Shown: one piece after another, positions 9,121 through 17,035 of the stretch
How positions within the stretch are numbered: the first letter of the stretch is position 1
How the letters are laid out: each line of letters begins with the position of its first letter
Origin: Bradyrhizobium sp. MOS002
GTDB lineage: Bacteria; Pseudomonadota; Alphaproteobacteria; Rhizobiales; Xanthobacteraceae
NCBI RefSeq assembly: GCF_003020115.1
Contig: NZ_PYFX01000001.1
Coordinates: 759,501 to 823,500, forward strand
Length of the DNA stretch: 64,000 nucleotides
Direction of reading: 5' to 3'
The notes under the pieces: generated by a model
Told to the model about the DNA's origin: nothing
Seen by the model: only the letters and a program-made list of their open reading frames with translations
The model's database searches: none
Position numbers and translations under genes: made by a program

Positions 9121-9134
9121 TGCACAATAGTGCA
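9121..9134 (-). promoter_or_regulatory. Candidate BoxR operator upstream of boxC
   Basis: TGCACAATAGTGCA, an exact match to the TGCA-N6-TGCA pattern reported for BoxR, 46 bases before the boxC start. Known biology: BoxR represses box genes and releases DNA on binding benzoyl-CoA. A weaker copy (TGCA-N6-TTCA) lies at 9172-9185 inside the 3' end of the hydrolase gene. Confidence 0.7.
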
Positions 9135-9156
9135 CATTTTCAGGCGAGTCTATCCC

Positions 9157-9978
9157 TTAAACGAGAGAACATGCATTTTGTTTCATGTCTTCGCGCAAGG
9201 CCGCTGCTGCAAATTGCTCAATCGCGTCAAGCGTCTGTCCGGGAGCTTCGCGGTGGGGAGAATGCGCCGCGCCTGAAATGACGTTCAAATCGACTGGGCA
9301 ATAGCATTCCTGCTGCGCGATCTCGGCCTGATGCAGCGTCCCGTATTGGTCGTCCACGCCTTGAAGGACCAGCACCGGAACGCGGATGTAGGCGAGATAT
9401 TCCGAGATGTCCCAATCGCGGAACTTAGGGTCGAGCCAGGCGGCGTTCCAGCCGTAGAAGGCGTTGTCGACGTCCTTGTGCCAGCGCGCGAGCTTTGCCT
9501 TCAGGTCAGTGGCCTCGAAGGTAGTCTTGATGTCCGCAATCGACTTCACCGAGATGTCCTCGACGATGAAATGCGGCGCGATCAGCACGAGGCCGTTCAG
9601 GCGATGATCCTGATGCGCGCCGGCATAGATCGTCGCGATCGAGGCGCCGTCGGAATGGCCGAGCAGCAGGCCGCGCCTGAAGCCGATCGCGTCGAGGATC
9701 TTCGGCAGCACGTCCAGTGCTTCGCGCTGCATGTAGTCGAGCGGCCGCGGCAGCGCGACCTTGCTCGACTGGCCGTAGCCCGCGCGCGAATAGACGAAGA
9801 TGCCGGCGGAGGTTGCCTGCTGGAGCTTTTCCGGGAAGTCACCCCAGAGCCCGACGGAGCCGAGGCCTTCGTGCAGCATGACAATGGTGGGTGCATCGGC
9901 GGATTGCGGCGCCAGCCATTTGTATTCGAGGCTGGCGTTGCCGATGCTGAGGAAGCCGGTGGGGGCGAGGTTGGTCAT
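9157..9978 (-). CDS. Alpha/beta-hydrolase of the box cluster
   Basis: 273 residues from the ATG at 9978 (MTNLAPTGF...). The nucleophile elbow GHSDGAS, an acid in GVDDQYG and the final GAAHSPH histidine give a complete Ser-Asp-His triad, and HEGLGSVGLW forms the oxyanion region. Similar hydrolases are found in several box clusters, where a thioesterase or lactonase-type role is presumed, perhaps hydrolysing off-pathway CoA esters. It lies between bclA and boxC on the same strand. The 135-base gap to bclA is mostly a palindromic repeat, but co-transcription remains likely. The substrate is not deducible from the sequence. Confidence 0.75.
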   Translation of the reverse strand: MTNLAPTGFLSIGNASLEYKWLAPQSADAPTIVMLHEGLGSVGLWGDFPEKLQQATSAGIFVYSRAGYGQSSKVALPRPLDYMQREALDVLPKILDAIGFRRGLLLGHSDGASIATIYAGAHQDHRLNGLVLIAPHFIVEDISVKSIADIKTTFEATDLKAKLARWHKDVDNAFYGWNAAWLDPKFRDWDISEYLAYIRVPVLVLQGVDDQYGTLHQAEIAQQECYCPVDLNVISGAAHSPHREAPGQTLDAIEQFAAAALREDMKQNACSLV

Positions 9979-9997
9979 GCTGTCGTTTCCATTCACT

Positions 9998-10110
9998 CCG
10001 TCATTCCGGACAACTCGCGAAGCGAGTTGATCCGGAATCTCGACGTTGCAGTCCTTGCAGTCCATAGCTCGAGATTCCGGGTTCGCGCTTTGCGCGCCCC
10101 GGAATGACGG
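9998..10110. repeat. Palindromic intergenic repeat, family F
   Basis: Bounded by CCGTCATTCCGG and its complement CCGGAATGACGG, with an internal hairpin AACTCGCGAAGCGAGTT and two copies of GAATCTCGA-like boxes. It sits between bclA and the hydrolase gene. Confidence 0.8.
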
Positions 10111-10116
10111 AGCCGC

Positions 10117-11658
10117 TCAGTTCGCCCCGTCCCGCAGCTTGAACCGCTGAATCTTTCCCGTCGCCGTCTTCGGCAGCGAGTCCACCACGTCGATCCAGCG
10201 CGGATATTTCCACGGGCCGATCTTCTGCTTGACGTGATCCTTGAGCAGCTCCTGCAGGCCCGTCGTCGTCGCGCCGGGGCGTAGCACGACGAAGGCCTTC
10301 GGCTTCAGCAGACCTTCCGGATCGGCTTCGGGCACGACGGCAGCTTCCAGCACGGCGGGATGCGTGATCAGCGCGCTCTCGACCTCGAAGGGCGAGACCC
10401 AGATGCCGGAAACCTTGAACATGTCGTCGGCGCGGCCGCAGAAGGTGTAACGGCCCTCGGCATCCCTGACATATTTGTCGCCGGTGCGGGTCCACGGACC
10501 CTCGAACGTGCGGCGACTCTTGTGGCGCTGGTTCCAGTAGCCCTCGCCGGCGGAAGGCGCATCGACCAGCAGCTCGCCGACCTCGCCGTCGGCGACATCC
10601 TGTCCGGCCTCGTTGACGAGCCGCACCGCATAGCCAGGCACTGGCTTACCCGAGGAGCCGTATTTGATGTCGCCGGGCGCGTTCGACAGGAAGATGTGCA
10701 ACAGCTCGGTCGAGCCGACGCCGTCGAGAATGTCGACGCCGAAGCGCGCCTTCCAGCTGTTGCCGACGGACTCCGGCAGCGCCTCGCCGGCCGAGGTGCA
10801 GATACGCAGGGCGCCGCCGCCGCGCTCGCCCTTCATCGCCTCGTCGTTGAGCATCGCCGCGAACAGCGTCGGCACGCCGTAGAAGATCGAGGGCTTGTAG
10901 CGGTTCATCAGGTCGAACATGCGCGCCGGCGTCTGCCGTTCGCTGTTGAGCACGACAGTTGCGCCGACCGACATCGGGAAGGTCAACGCGTTGCCGAGGC
11001 CATAGGCGAAGAACAGCTTTGCGGCGGAGAGACATACATCACTCTCGCGGATGCCGAGCACCTGGTTGGCGTAAGTATCGGCGGTCGCCTGCATGTTCGA
11101 ATGGATGTGGCGTACACCCTTGGGCATGCCCGTCGAGCCGGACGAATAGAGCCAGAACGCCGGCTCGTCGGGATGCGTCGCGGCGGTGGTGAATTTGTCG
11201 CTCTCGTCCGCGAGCTCCTCGGCCAGCTGCTTGTGGCCGTTCTGCTTGGCGCCGGACACGACGACGTGCTCGAGATCCGGCATGCGGCCGACGACGTCCC
11301 TGATGACGGGATAGAGCGCTTCCGACACGAACAGCACGCGCGCGCGGCAGTCGGAGAGGATGTAGGCGTATTGATCCGGTGTCAGCAGCGTGTTGAGCGG
11401 CACCGGCACGATGCCGGCGCGGATCGCGCCCAGGAACACGATCGGAAAGTCGACCGTATCCAGCATGATCATCGCCACACGCTCTTCTCGGCGGACGCCG
11501 AGCCGGCGCAGCATGTTGGCGGTGCGCCGCGTTTCGCGCGCCAGCTCGCCATAGGTGAGCCGCGAGACGGTGTCGTCGAAGGCGAGCTTGTTGCCGCGTC
11601 CCTCCTCGACGTTCCGGTCGAGCAGCCAGGTCACCACGTTATAGGATCCCTCGCTCAC
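10117..11658 (-). CDS. bclA: Benzoate-CoA ligase
   Basis: 513 residues, GTG start preceded by GGGGGAG. It is an ANL-superfamily adenylating enzyme: the P-loop YSSGSTGMPKG is near residue 175, the A5-type motif DGVGSTELLHIF near 305, TGDKY near 395 and the C-terminal catalytic lysine in PKTATGKIQR near 500. The SAKLFFAYGLGN segment and overall length match benzoate-CoA ligases (BadA/BclA), which activate benzoate with ATP and CoA. It is the first gene of the minus-strand box unit and diverges from boxR, sharing the 11659-11781 control region. Closely related ligases also take 2-fluorobenzoate or 4-hydroxybenzoate, so benzoate is the context-based choice. Confidence 0.9.
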   Translation of the reverse strand: MSEGSYNVVTWLLDRNVEEGRGNKLAFDDTVSRLTYGELARETRRTANMLRRLGVRREERVAMIMLDTVDFPIVFLGAIRAGIVPVPLNTLLTPDQYAYILSDCRARVLFVSEALYPVIRDVVGRMPDLEHVVVSGAKQNGHKQLAEELADESDKFTTAATHPDEPAFWLYSSGSTGMPKGVRHIHSNMQATADTYANQVLGIRESDVCLSAAKLFFAYGLGNALTFPMSVGATVVLNSERQTPARMFDLMNRYKPSIFYGVPTLFAAMLNDEAMKGERGGGALRICTSAGEALPESVGNSWKARFGVDILDGVGSTELLHIFLSNAPGDIKYGSSGKPVPGYAVRLVNEAGQDVADGEVGELLVDAPSAGEGYWNQRHKSRRTFEGPWTRTGDKYVRDAEGRYTFCGRADDMFKVSGIWVSPFEVESALITHPAVLEAAVVPEADPEGLLKPKAFVVLRPGATTTGLQELLKDHVKQKIGPWKYPRWIDVVDSLPKTATGKIQRFKLRDGAN

Positions 11659-11729
11659 GGTCGTCTCCCCCGATTTTAGAATTATAATTCATAGAAAGAC
11701 ACTGCATCGGCTTGCTGTCAATGCTATCA

Positions 11730-11743
11730 GGCATTATGTTTCA
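11730..11743. promoter_or_regulatory. Degenerate BoxR-like site in the bclA/boxR intergenic region
   Basis: GGCATTATGTTTCA resembles the weak site TGCATTTTGTTTCA at 9172, and TGCATCGGCTTGCT at 11703-11716 carries one intact TGCA with a second half-site off by one base. Both lie where a BoxR-controlled divergent promoter would be expected. Confidence 0.35.
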
Positions 11744-11781
11744 TTTAAATGCGCCGCAGGACATCCGCTAAAGAAAAGTCC

Positions 11782-12690
11782 ATGACCGACAGTCCCGACG
11801 CCGAATCCCAATTTCTCGAACAGCTCGGCCAGCGCGTGCGCACCATGCGCGCGCTGCGCGGCATGTCGCGCAAGGTGCTCGCCAAGGTATCGGGAATATC
11901 GGAGCGCTACATCGCGCAGCTCGAAAGCGGCAAGGGCAACGTCTCCATCGTGCTGCTCCGCCGCGTCTCCGACGCGATGGGCGCGCATCTCGAAGACCTG
12001 CTTCCCTCGGCCGATCCGACCCCGGACTGGCAGATGTTTCGCGATCTCCTGCGCAAGGCGACGCCGGCGCAGATCGCGCAGGCCAAGGATCTGCTCGCGG
12101 GCGGCAGCGCGTCGGCGCCACGGCGCGCCCCGTTCTGCGGCATCGCGCTGATCGGGCTGCGCGGCGCCGGCAAATCCACGCTTGGGCGGATGCTGGCGAA
12201 GAAGGTCGGCTGGAGTTTTGTCGAACTCAACAAGGAGGTCGAGCAGCAGAACGGCCTCTCGGTCGCCGAGATCATCGCGCTCTATGGCCAGGAAGGTTTT
12301 CGCCGCATGGAGCAGGCGGCGCTGCAACAGCTGCTCGCGCGCAACGAGCTGATGGTGCTGGCGACCGGCGGCGGCATCGTCTCGGAGCCCCTGACCTTCG
12401 ACCAGATCCTGTCGTCGTTCTACACGATCTGGCTGAAGGCCGAGCCCGAGGAGCACATGGCCCGTGTCCGCCGCCAGGGCGATTTGCGCCCGATGGCCGA
12501 CGACCGCTCCGCCATGGCGGAGCTGCGCAACATCCTCTTGAGCCGCGAGCCGCTGTATGCGCGCGCGACGGCGGTGGTGGACACGGCGGGACTGTCCGTC
12601 GATGCCGCTGCCGCGCGCCTGATCGATGCGGTGCGCCCGGTGCTGCAAAACGAAGCGCGCAGCTTCGGGCTGCGCAGCGTGGCGCTGTAG
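11782..12690 (+). CDS. boxR: BoxR: helix-turn-helix / shikimate-kinase-like benzoyl-CoA-responsive regulator
   Basis: 302 residues (ATG 11782; an alternative ATG at 11749). The N-terminal XRE helix-turn-helix (GQRVRTMRALRGMSRKVLAKVSGISERYIAQLESGKGNVS, about residues 16-55) is joined by a linker to a shikimate-kinase-like domain with P-loop GLRGAGKST (about 125-133) and GGGIV near 195. This fusion is diagnostic of BzdR/BoxR. In characterised members benzoyl-CoA is the inducer and binds the kinase-like domain. It diverges from bclA and is followed 12 bases later by a truncated haemoglobin gene, so the two are probably one transcript. Predicted targets in this window are bclA, boxC and the liv operon. 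Confidence 0.92.
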   Translation: MTDSPDAESQFLEQLGQRVRTMRALRGMSRKVLAKVSGISERYIAQLESGKGNVSIVLLRRVSDAMGAHLEDLLPSADPTPDWQMFRDLLRKATPAQIAQAKDLLAGGSASAPRRAPFCGIALIGLRGAGKSTLGRMLAKKVGWSFVELNKEVEQQNGLSVAEIIALYGQEGFRRMEQAALQQLLARNELMVLATGGGIVSEPLTFDQILSSFYTIWLKAEPEEHMARVRRQGDLRPMADDRSAMAELRNILLSREPLYARATAVVDTAGLSVDAAAARLIDAVRPVLQNEARSFGLRSVAL

Positions 12691-12702
12691 GTCTGAGCTC
12701 CC

Positions 12703-13095
12703 ATGACCGATAGCGACGTCGCAATCTCCATGTTCGAGCGGGTCGGCGGCAGCGCCACGATCGATCGGCTGGTCGATCGCTTCTACCAGCGGATGGATAC
12801 GCTGCCGGAGGCCCAAATAATCCGCGCGATGCACGCCGCCGATCTCGGCCTGATCAGGGACGTGCTGAAGCGCTATCTCACCGAATGGACCGGCGGGCCG
12901 AAACTCTACTCGGTCGAGAAGGGCCATCCACGGCTGCGCCAGCGCCACATCGGCTTTGCCATCGGCGATGCCGAGCGCGACGCGTGGATGCTCTGCATGC
13001 GCGGCGCGCTGGAGGAAGCTGTTGTGGACGCTGCCGCGCGGCAGGACCTCGACAAGGCGTTGTCCGGTCTCGCCGACTGGATGCGCAACCGGTAG
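12703..13095 (+). CDS. Group II truncated haemoglobin
   Basis: 130 residues. The pattern LYSVEKGHPRLRQRHIGFAI supplies the proximal (F8) histidine region, and a tryptophan in DAWMLCMRGAL matches the invariant TrpG8 of group II truncated globins; FYQRMD lies in helix B. Such proteins bind O2 or NO and assist oxygen-dependent or nitrosative-stress metabolism. It starts 12 bases after boxR, suggesting co-regulation by benzoyl-CoA. Placing an oxygen-binding protein in an operon with the regulator of an O2-dependent epoxidase suggests oxygen sensing or supply for BoxB, but this is inference. Confidence 0.85.
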   Translation: MTDSDVAISMFERVGGSATIDRLVDRFYQRMDTLPEAQIIRAMHAADLGLIRDVLKRYLTEWTGGPKLYSVEKGHPRLRQRHIGFAIGDAERDAWMLCMRGALEEAVVDAAARQDLDKALSGLADWMRNR

Positions 13096-13111
13096 CGATT
13101 TGCACGGACGC

Positions 13112-13187
13112 GTAGCCCGGATGAGCGAAGCGACATCCGGGTCTTCACGATGACTTTCCCGGGTATCACTTCGCTCACCCGGGCTAC
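13112..13187. repeat. Palindromic intergenic repeat, family G
   Basis: GTAGCCCGGATGAGCGAAGC at the left and GCTCACCCGGGCTAC at the right form a long hairpin. It lies between the convergent globin and IclR genes. Confidence 0.8.
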
Positions 13188-13969
13188 AAGAGTTGCGACC
13201 GCACCGCCTCCGCGCTCTGACGCAACAATGGCAAAAACCGCTCGATCAATTCCTGCTCCGGCACGCGGTCGACATGGGCGCCCATGTTGACGGCAGCGAC
13301 GATCACGCCGTCGTAGCGGCGGACGGGGACCGAGATCGAGCGGAAATGCGGCTCGGCCTCGCGATCGACCAGCGCATAACCCTGCGCACGGTCGGCGAGG
13401 ACGCGCGCGAGCAATGCCTTGGGATCGGTCTCCGTGTGCGGCGTCAGAGCCTCGCGCGTCATCGCTTTCAGACGCGCAGCTAGCTCGGCATCGTCGAGTT
13501 GACCGAGCATGGCGCGGCCGACCGAGGTGCAGAAGGCCGGCAGGCGGTAGCCGATGTCCAGCCCCCCTGAAAACATCCGCGCCGGACTGCTGCGCGCGAT
13601 GAACACGACCTCATCGCCGTCGAGCACCGCGAGCGAGGAGATTTCGTTGGCCGCCGTCGCGACGCGATCGAGCACCGGTTGCAGAACCGTGACGAGCTGG
13701 CTCGACCGCAGATACGATGCCGCCAGTGTCAGCACATGCGGCGTCAGCGAGAACAGCTTGCCGTCGCCACTGACGAAGCCGCCGCGCTGGAGCGTGAACA
13801 GCATGCGCCGTGCGGTGGCGCGTGGAAGCTCCGCGGCACGGGCGAGATCGCTGAGTGTCATCGGGCCGGCCGCGGTGCCGAAGCATTGCAGCAGGCGCAG
13901 GCCGCGATCGAGGCTCTCGACGAAATCCGTCGCGCGCTCGTCGCTCTCGCTTCGCTTCAGCTTGGGCAT
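13184..13969 (-). CDS. IclR-family transcriptional regulator (PcaR/PobR-like)
   Basis: 261 residues from the ATG at 13969 (MPKLKRSES...). The N-terminal winged helix (LDRGLRLLQCFG...MTLSDLARAAELPRATARRMLFTLQRGGFV) and C-terminal effector domain (YRLPAFCTSVGRAMLGQL, ...GYALVDREAEPHFRSISVPVR) are typical of IclR proteins controlling aromatic catabolism, such as PcaR and PobR. It diverges from the Rieske oxygenase gene; a GTTC-N7-GAAC palindrome in the shared gap (14037-14051) is a candidate operator. The effector is probably the oxygenase substrate or a downstream aromatic acid. Confidence 0.85.
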   Translation of the reverse strand: MPKLKRSESDERATDFVESLDRGLRLLQCFGTAAGPMTLSDLARAAELPRATARRMLFTLQRGGFVSGDGKLFSLTPHVLTLAASYLRSSQLVTVLQPVLDRVATAANEISSLAVLDGDEVVFIARSSPARMFSGGLDIGYRLPAFCTSVGRAMLGQLDDAELAARLKAMTREALTPHTETDPKALLARVLADRAQGYALVDREAEPHFRSISVPVRRYDGVIVAAVNMGAHVDRVPEQELIERFLPLLRQSAEAVRSQLL

Positions 13970-13985
13970 GGCGTTGGGACATTCC

Positions 13986-14051
13986 TGCAAAATAGTGCTT
14001 GCTGCCAGAACGAGGCATGGCATAATTCGCCCATTCGTTCAATAGGCGAAC
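13986..14051. promoter_or_regulatory. Shared control region of IclR and Rieske genes
   Basis: Contains a palindrome GTTC-AATAGGC-GAAC at 14037-14051, a plausible IclR operator, and at 13986-13999 a near-match to the BoxR pattern (TGCA-AAATAG-TGCT, one base off). Whether either works is untested. Confidence 0.4.
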
Positions 14052-14081
14052 AAACGCCCCTCCACAAAGGACGCGACTGCC

Positions 14082-15440
14082 ATGATGAGCCAGGAGCAGA
14101 ACGACCTGATCACCCGCACCGGTCCGAAGGACCCCTGCGGAAAGCTGATGCGGAGCTACTGGCAGCCGGCGGCGCTGGTGGACGAACTCGACGGCGATCG
14201 CCCGATCCGCCCGGTCAAACTGCTCGGCGAGAATCTCGTGCTGTTCCGCGACGAAACCGGGCGCTACGGCCTGATCGATCGCCACTGCGCGCATCGCGGC
14301 GCCGATCTCGCCTTCGGACGGCTCGAGCATGGCGGCCTGCGCTGCGCCTTCCATGGCTGGCTGTTCGACGCCACCGGGCAATGCATCGAGACGCCGGCTG
14401 AGCCGAAGGACTCAAAGCTCTGCCAGAACATCCGTCAGCGCTCTTATCCGGTGGTGGAGAAGAGCGGCATCCTCTGGGCCTGGCTTGGCGAGGGTGAACC
14501 GCCGGCCTTTCCGGAGCTCGACTGTTTCGTCGCGCCCGATACCCACACCTTTGCCTTCAAGGGGCACATGGCCTGCAACTGGCTCCAGGCCCTCGAAGTC
14601 GGCATCGATCCCGCGCACGCCTCCTATCTGCATCGTTTCTTCGAGGACGAGGACACCTCCACGGCCTACGGCAAGCAGTTCCGCGGCGCTTCGGCCGGCT
14701 CCGATCTGCCGATGACAAAAATCCTGCGCGAGTACGACCGCCCGATCATCAATGTCGAGCACACCGAATACGGCCTGCGGCTGATCGCGCTGCGCGAGAT
14801 CGACGAGGAGCGCACCCATGTGCGTGTCACCAACCAGCTCTTCCCGCACGGCTTCGTCATCCCCATGAGTACCGAGATGACGATCACGCAGTGGCACGTG
14901 CCGGTCGACGACGAGAATTGCTACTGGTACGCGATCTTCACGAGCTATTCGAACCCCGTCGACAAGAAGAAGATGCGCGACCAGCGGCTCGAGCTCTATG
15001 AGCTGCCGGACTACAAATCCCGCAAGAACAGGGCCAACGATTACGGCTTCGACGCGCACGAGCAGCAGACGGCGACCTATACCGGCATGGGCACCGACAT
15101 CAACGTCCACGACCAGTGGGCGGTGGAATCGATGGGCGCGATCCAGGACCGCACCAGCGAGCACCTCGGCACGAGCGACAAGGCGATCGTGCAGTATCGC
15201 CGCCTGCTGCGGCAGGAGATCGAGAAGGTCGCAGGCGGCGAGAAGCCGATGCTGCATCTCGACGAGGCCACCGCACGTTCGATCCAGGGCCCGGCGACCA
15301 TGGACGGCATCGGGCCGACCCGAGGCTGGGAGATCTACTGGATGGAAGTCGACGTCAAGCGCCGCCGCAGCGCGCCGTGGACGGCGCCGGTGCCGAAGGA
15401 GATCGCGGACAACGTGCACCGGCTGACGGCTGCGGAGTGA
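14082..15440 (+). CDS. Rieske non-haem iron aromatic oxygenase, alpha subunit
   Basis: 452 residues. The Rieske cluster ligands are seen as CAHRG (C-x-H) and CAFHGW (C-x2-H) about 20 residues later, near residues 68-92. The catalytic iron site follows in ALEVGIDPAHASYLHR near residue 175. Length and sequence style match the phthalate-4,5-dioxygenase/LigXa/VanA type of ring hydroxylases or O-demethylases, which need a separate reductase; none is encoded nearby. The gene diverges from an IclR regulator and is followed by a palindromic repeat and then a glutamine-synthetase-like gene, a pairing reminiscent of aniline-type pathways. The substrate is unknown. Confidence 0.85.
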   Translation: MMSQEQNDLITRTGPKDPCGKLMRSYWQPAALVDELDGDRPIRPVKLLGENLVLFRDETGRYGLIDRHCAHRGADLAFGRLEHGGLRCAFHGWLFDATGQCIETPAEPKDSKLCQNIRQRSYPVVEKSGILWAWLGEGEPPAFPELDCFVAPDTHTFAFKGHMACNWLQALEVGIDPAHASYLHRFFEDEDTSTAYGKQFRGASAGSDLPMTKILREYDRPIINVEHTEYGLRLIALREIDEERTHVRVTNQLFPHGFVIPMSTEMTITQWHVPVDDENCYWYAIFTSYSNPVDKKKMRDQRLELYELPDYKSRKNRANDYGFDAHEQQTATYTGMGTDINVHDQWAVESMGAIQDRTSEHLGTSDKAIVQYRRLLRQEIEKVAGGEKPMLHLDEATARSIQGPATMDGIGPTRGWEIYWMEVDVKRRRSAPWTAPVPKEIADNVHRLTAAE

Positions 15441-15462
15441 GGCTTGGTGCATATCTCTCCTT

Positions 15463-15542
15463 CGTCATTGCGAGCGCAGCGAAGCAATCCAGACTGTCTC
15501 CGCGGTGGGATTCTGGATTGCTTCGCTGCGCTCGCAATGACG
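15463..15542. repeat. Palindromic intergenic repeat, family B
   Basis: Hairpin element with arms CGTCATTGCGAGCGCAGCGA and its complement, plus GAAGCAATCCAGA inner arms. Copies at 17710-17789, 32214-32293 and 38569-38648 are each 80 bases. Confidence 0.9.
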
Positions 15543-15549
15543 GAGAATG

Positions 15550-15565
15550 TGGCAGGCATCTTGCA
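15550..15565 (+). promoter_or_regulatory. Sigma-54-type -24/-12 promoter for the glutamine-synthetase-like gene
   Basis: TGGCAGGCATCTTGCA has the obligatory GG-N10-GC spacing and matches TGGCACG-N4-TTGCA except for bases in the N-proximal part. Predicted transcription start is near 15576, just ahead of the GAGGAG ribosome site and the GTG at 15599. It implies RpoN control, usually by NtrC. Confidence 0.55.
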
Positions 15566-15598
15566 CCCGTCGAGCATCGTGACTGAGGAGCAACCAAA

Positions 15599-17035
15599 GT
15601 GACTTTCGTCGCGCGTCATGCGCTGTGGTCGGATGAGCAGAAGGACGCGGCGACGCGCATGCGCCGCATCGTCGAGGAGAAGAACCTCGAGGTCATCCGC
15701 CTCGCCTTCCCGGACCAGCACGGCATTTTGCGCGGCAAGACCATTATCGCCGCCGAGGCGATCGCCTCGCTGGAGAGCGGCTGCTCCATCACCACCACCA
15801 TGCTCGCCAAGGACACCTCGCACCGCACGGTGTTTCCGGTGTTCACGTCAGGCGGCGGCTTCGGCATGAAGGAGATGGAGGGGGCGGCCGACGCGCTGAT
15901 GGTCGCAGATCCCACCACGTTTCGCGTTTTGCCGTGGGCACCGACCACCGGCTGGGTTCTCTGCGACCTCTATTTCAACGACGGCCGTCCCGTTCCGTTC
16001 GCGACGCGCGGGCTCTATCGCAAGGTGCTCGATGAGCTTGGACGCCGCGGCCACGATTTCATCGCGGGGCTCGAGGTCGAATTCCACATCTTCAAGCTCG
16101 ACAATCCGCATATGCGCCCGGAGGATGCCGGCCAGCCCGGCACGCCGCCTTCGGTGAGCCTGCTCAGCCACGGCTATCAATACCTCACCGAGCAGCGCTT
16201 CGATCAGATGGAGCCGGTGCTGGAGATTTTGCGCCGTGACATCGTCGCGCTCGGTCTGCCCCTGCGCTCGGTCGAGGTCGAGTTTGGGCCGAGCCAGTGC
16301 GAATTCACATTCGCCCCGAGGAAAGGCCTCGAGCCGGCGGACAACATGGTGCTGTTCCGCTCTGCCGTGAAGCAGATCGCGCACCGCCACGGTTATCACG
16401 CCACCTTCATGTGCCGGCCGAAGCTGCCGAATTTGTTCGCGAGCGGCTGGCATCTCCACCAGTCGATCGTCTCGCGCGCGACCGGCGAGAACCAGTTCAT
16501 GGCGAACGAGGGCGGCGAGCCGCTCAGCGCGTTCGGCAGCGCCTGGCTTGCCGGCCTGCTCGACCACGCCCGTGCGTCGACCGTGTTCACCACCCCGACC
16601 ATCAATGGCTACAAGCGCTACCGCTCCTATTCGCTGGCGCCCGACCGCGCGATCTGGGGCCGCGACAATCGCGGCGTCATGATCCGCGTGCTCGGCGCTA
16701 CCGGCGACGCCGCCACGCGTCTGGAAAACCGCATCGGCGAGCCCGCCGCCAATCCCTATCTCTACATGGCCTCGCAGATTCTCTCGGGCCTCGACGGCGT
16801 CGACCGCAAGCTCGATCCCGGCCCGTCGGCCGACACGCCCTATGAAACCAAGGCGCCGCTCTTGCCGAAGTCGCTACGCGATGCGGCCAGCGCGCTGAAG
16901 GACGATCCGTTCTTCCGCGAAAAGCTCGGGCCTGAGTTCGTCGATTATTACACCCACATCAAGAATGCCGAGATCGACCGCTTCCTGTCCGAGGTGACCG
17001 ACTGGGAGCACCGCGAATATTTCGAGGTGTTTTGA
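15599..17035 (+). CDS. Glutamine-synthetase-like ligase (type I GS fold; possible gamma-glutamyl-amine synthetase)
   Basis: 478 residues, GTG start after GAGGAG. Glutamine-synthetase motifs are visible: GLEVEFHIF (metal glutamates, about residue 158), VEVEFGPSQCEF (about 222), SGWHLHQSI (metal histidine, about 280), then NGYKRYRSYSLAPDRAIWGRDNRGVMIRV and ENRIGEPAANPYLYMA. It is divergent enough from GlnA to belong to the GS-like group that contains GlnT, PuuA and gamma-glutamylanilide synthases. These join glutamate to ammonia, polyamines or aromatic amines with ATP. A sigma-54-type promoter and the neighbouring Rieske oxygenase fit nitrogen-regulated use of an aromatic or other amine. The actual amine is unknown. 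Confidence 0.8.
   Translation: MTFVARHALWSDEQKDAATRMRRIVEEKNLEVIRLAFPDQHGILRGKTIIAAEAIASLESGCSITTTMLAKDTSHRTVFPVFTSGGGFGMKEMEGAADALMVADPTTFRVLPWAPTTGWVLCDLYFNDGRPVPFATRGLYRKVLDELGRRGHDFIAGLEVEFHIFKLDNPHMRPEDAGQPGTPPSVSLLSHGYQYLTEQRFDQMEPVLEILRRDIVALGLPLRSVEVEFGPSQCEFTFAPRKGLEPADNMVLFRSAVKQIAHRHGYHATFMCRPKLPNLFASGWHLHQSIVSRATGENQFMANEGGEPLSAFGSAWLAGLLDHARASTVFTTPTINGYKRYRSYSLAPDRAIWGRDNRGVMIRVLGATGDAATRLENRIGEPAANPYLYMASQILSGLDGVDRKLDPGPSADTPYETKAPLLPKSLRDAASALKDDPFFREKLGPEFVDYYTHIKNAEIDRFLSEVTDWEHREYFEVF

Noticed and set aside
13986..14081. Sigma-54 promoter for the Rieske gene (TGGCATAATTCGCCC)
   Set aside because: GG is followed after ten bases by CC, not GC; the essential -12 element is missing.
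15463..15542. Family B hairpins as CRISPR repeats or as insertion-sequence ends
   Set aside because: Copies are dispersed singly with no spacers, no cas or transposase genes and no target duplications; they fit REP/BIME-like elements.
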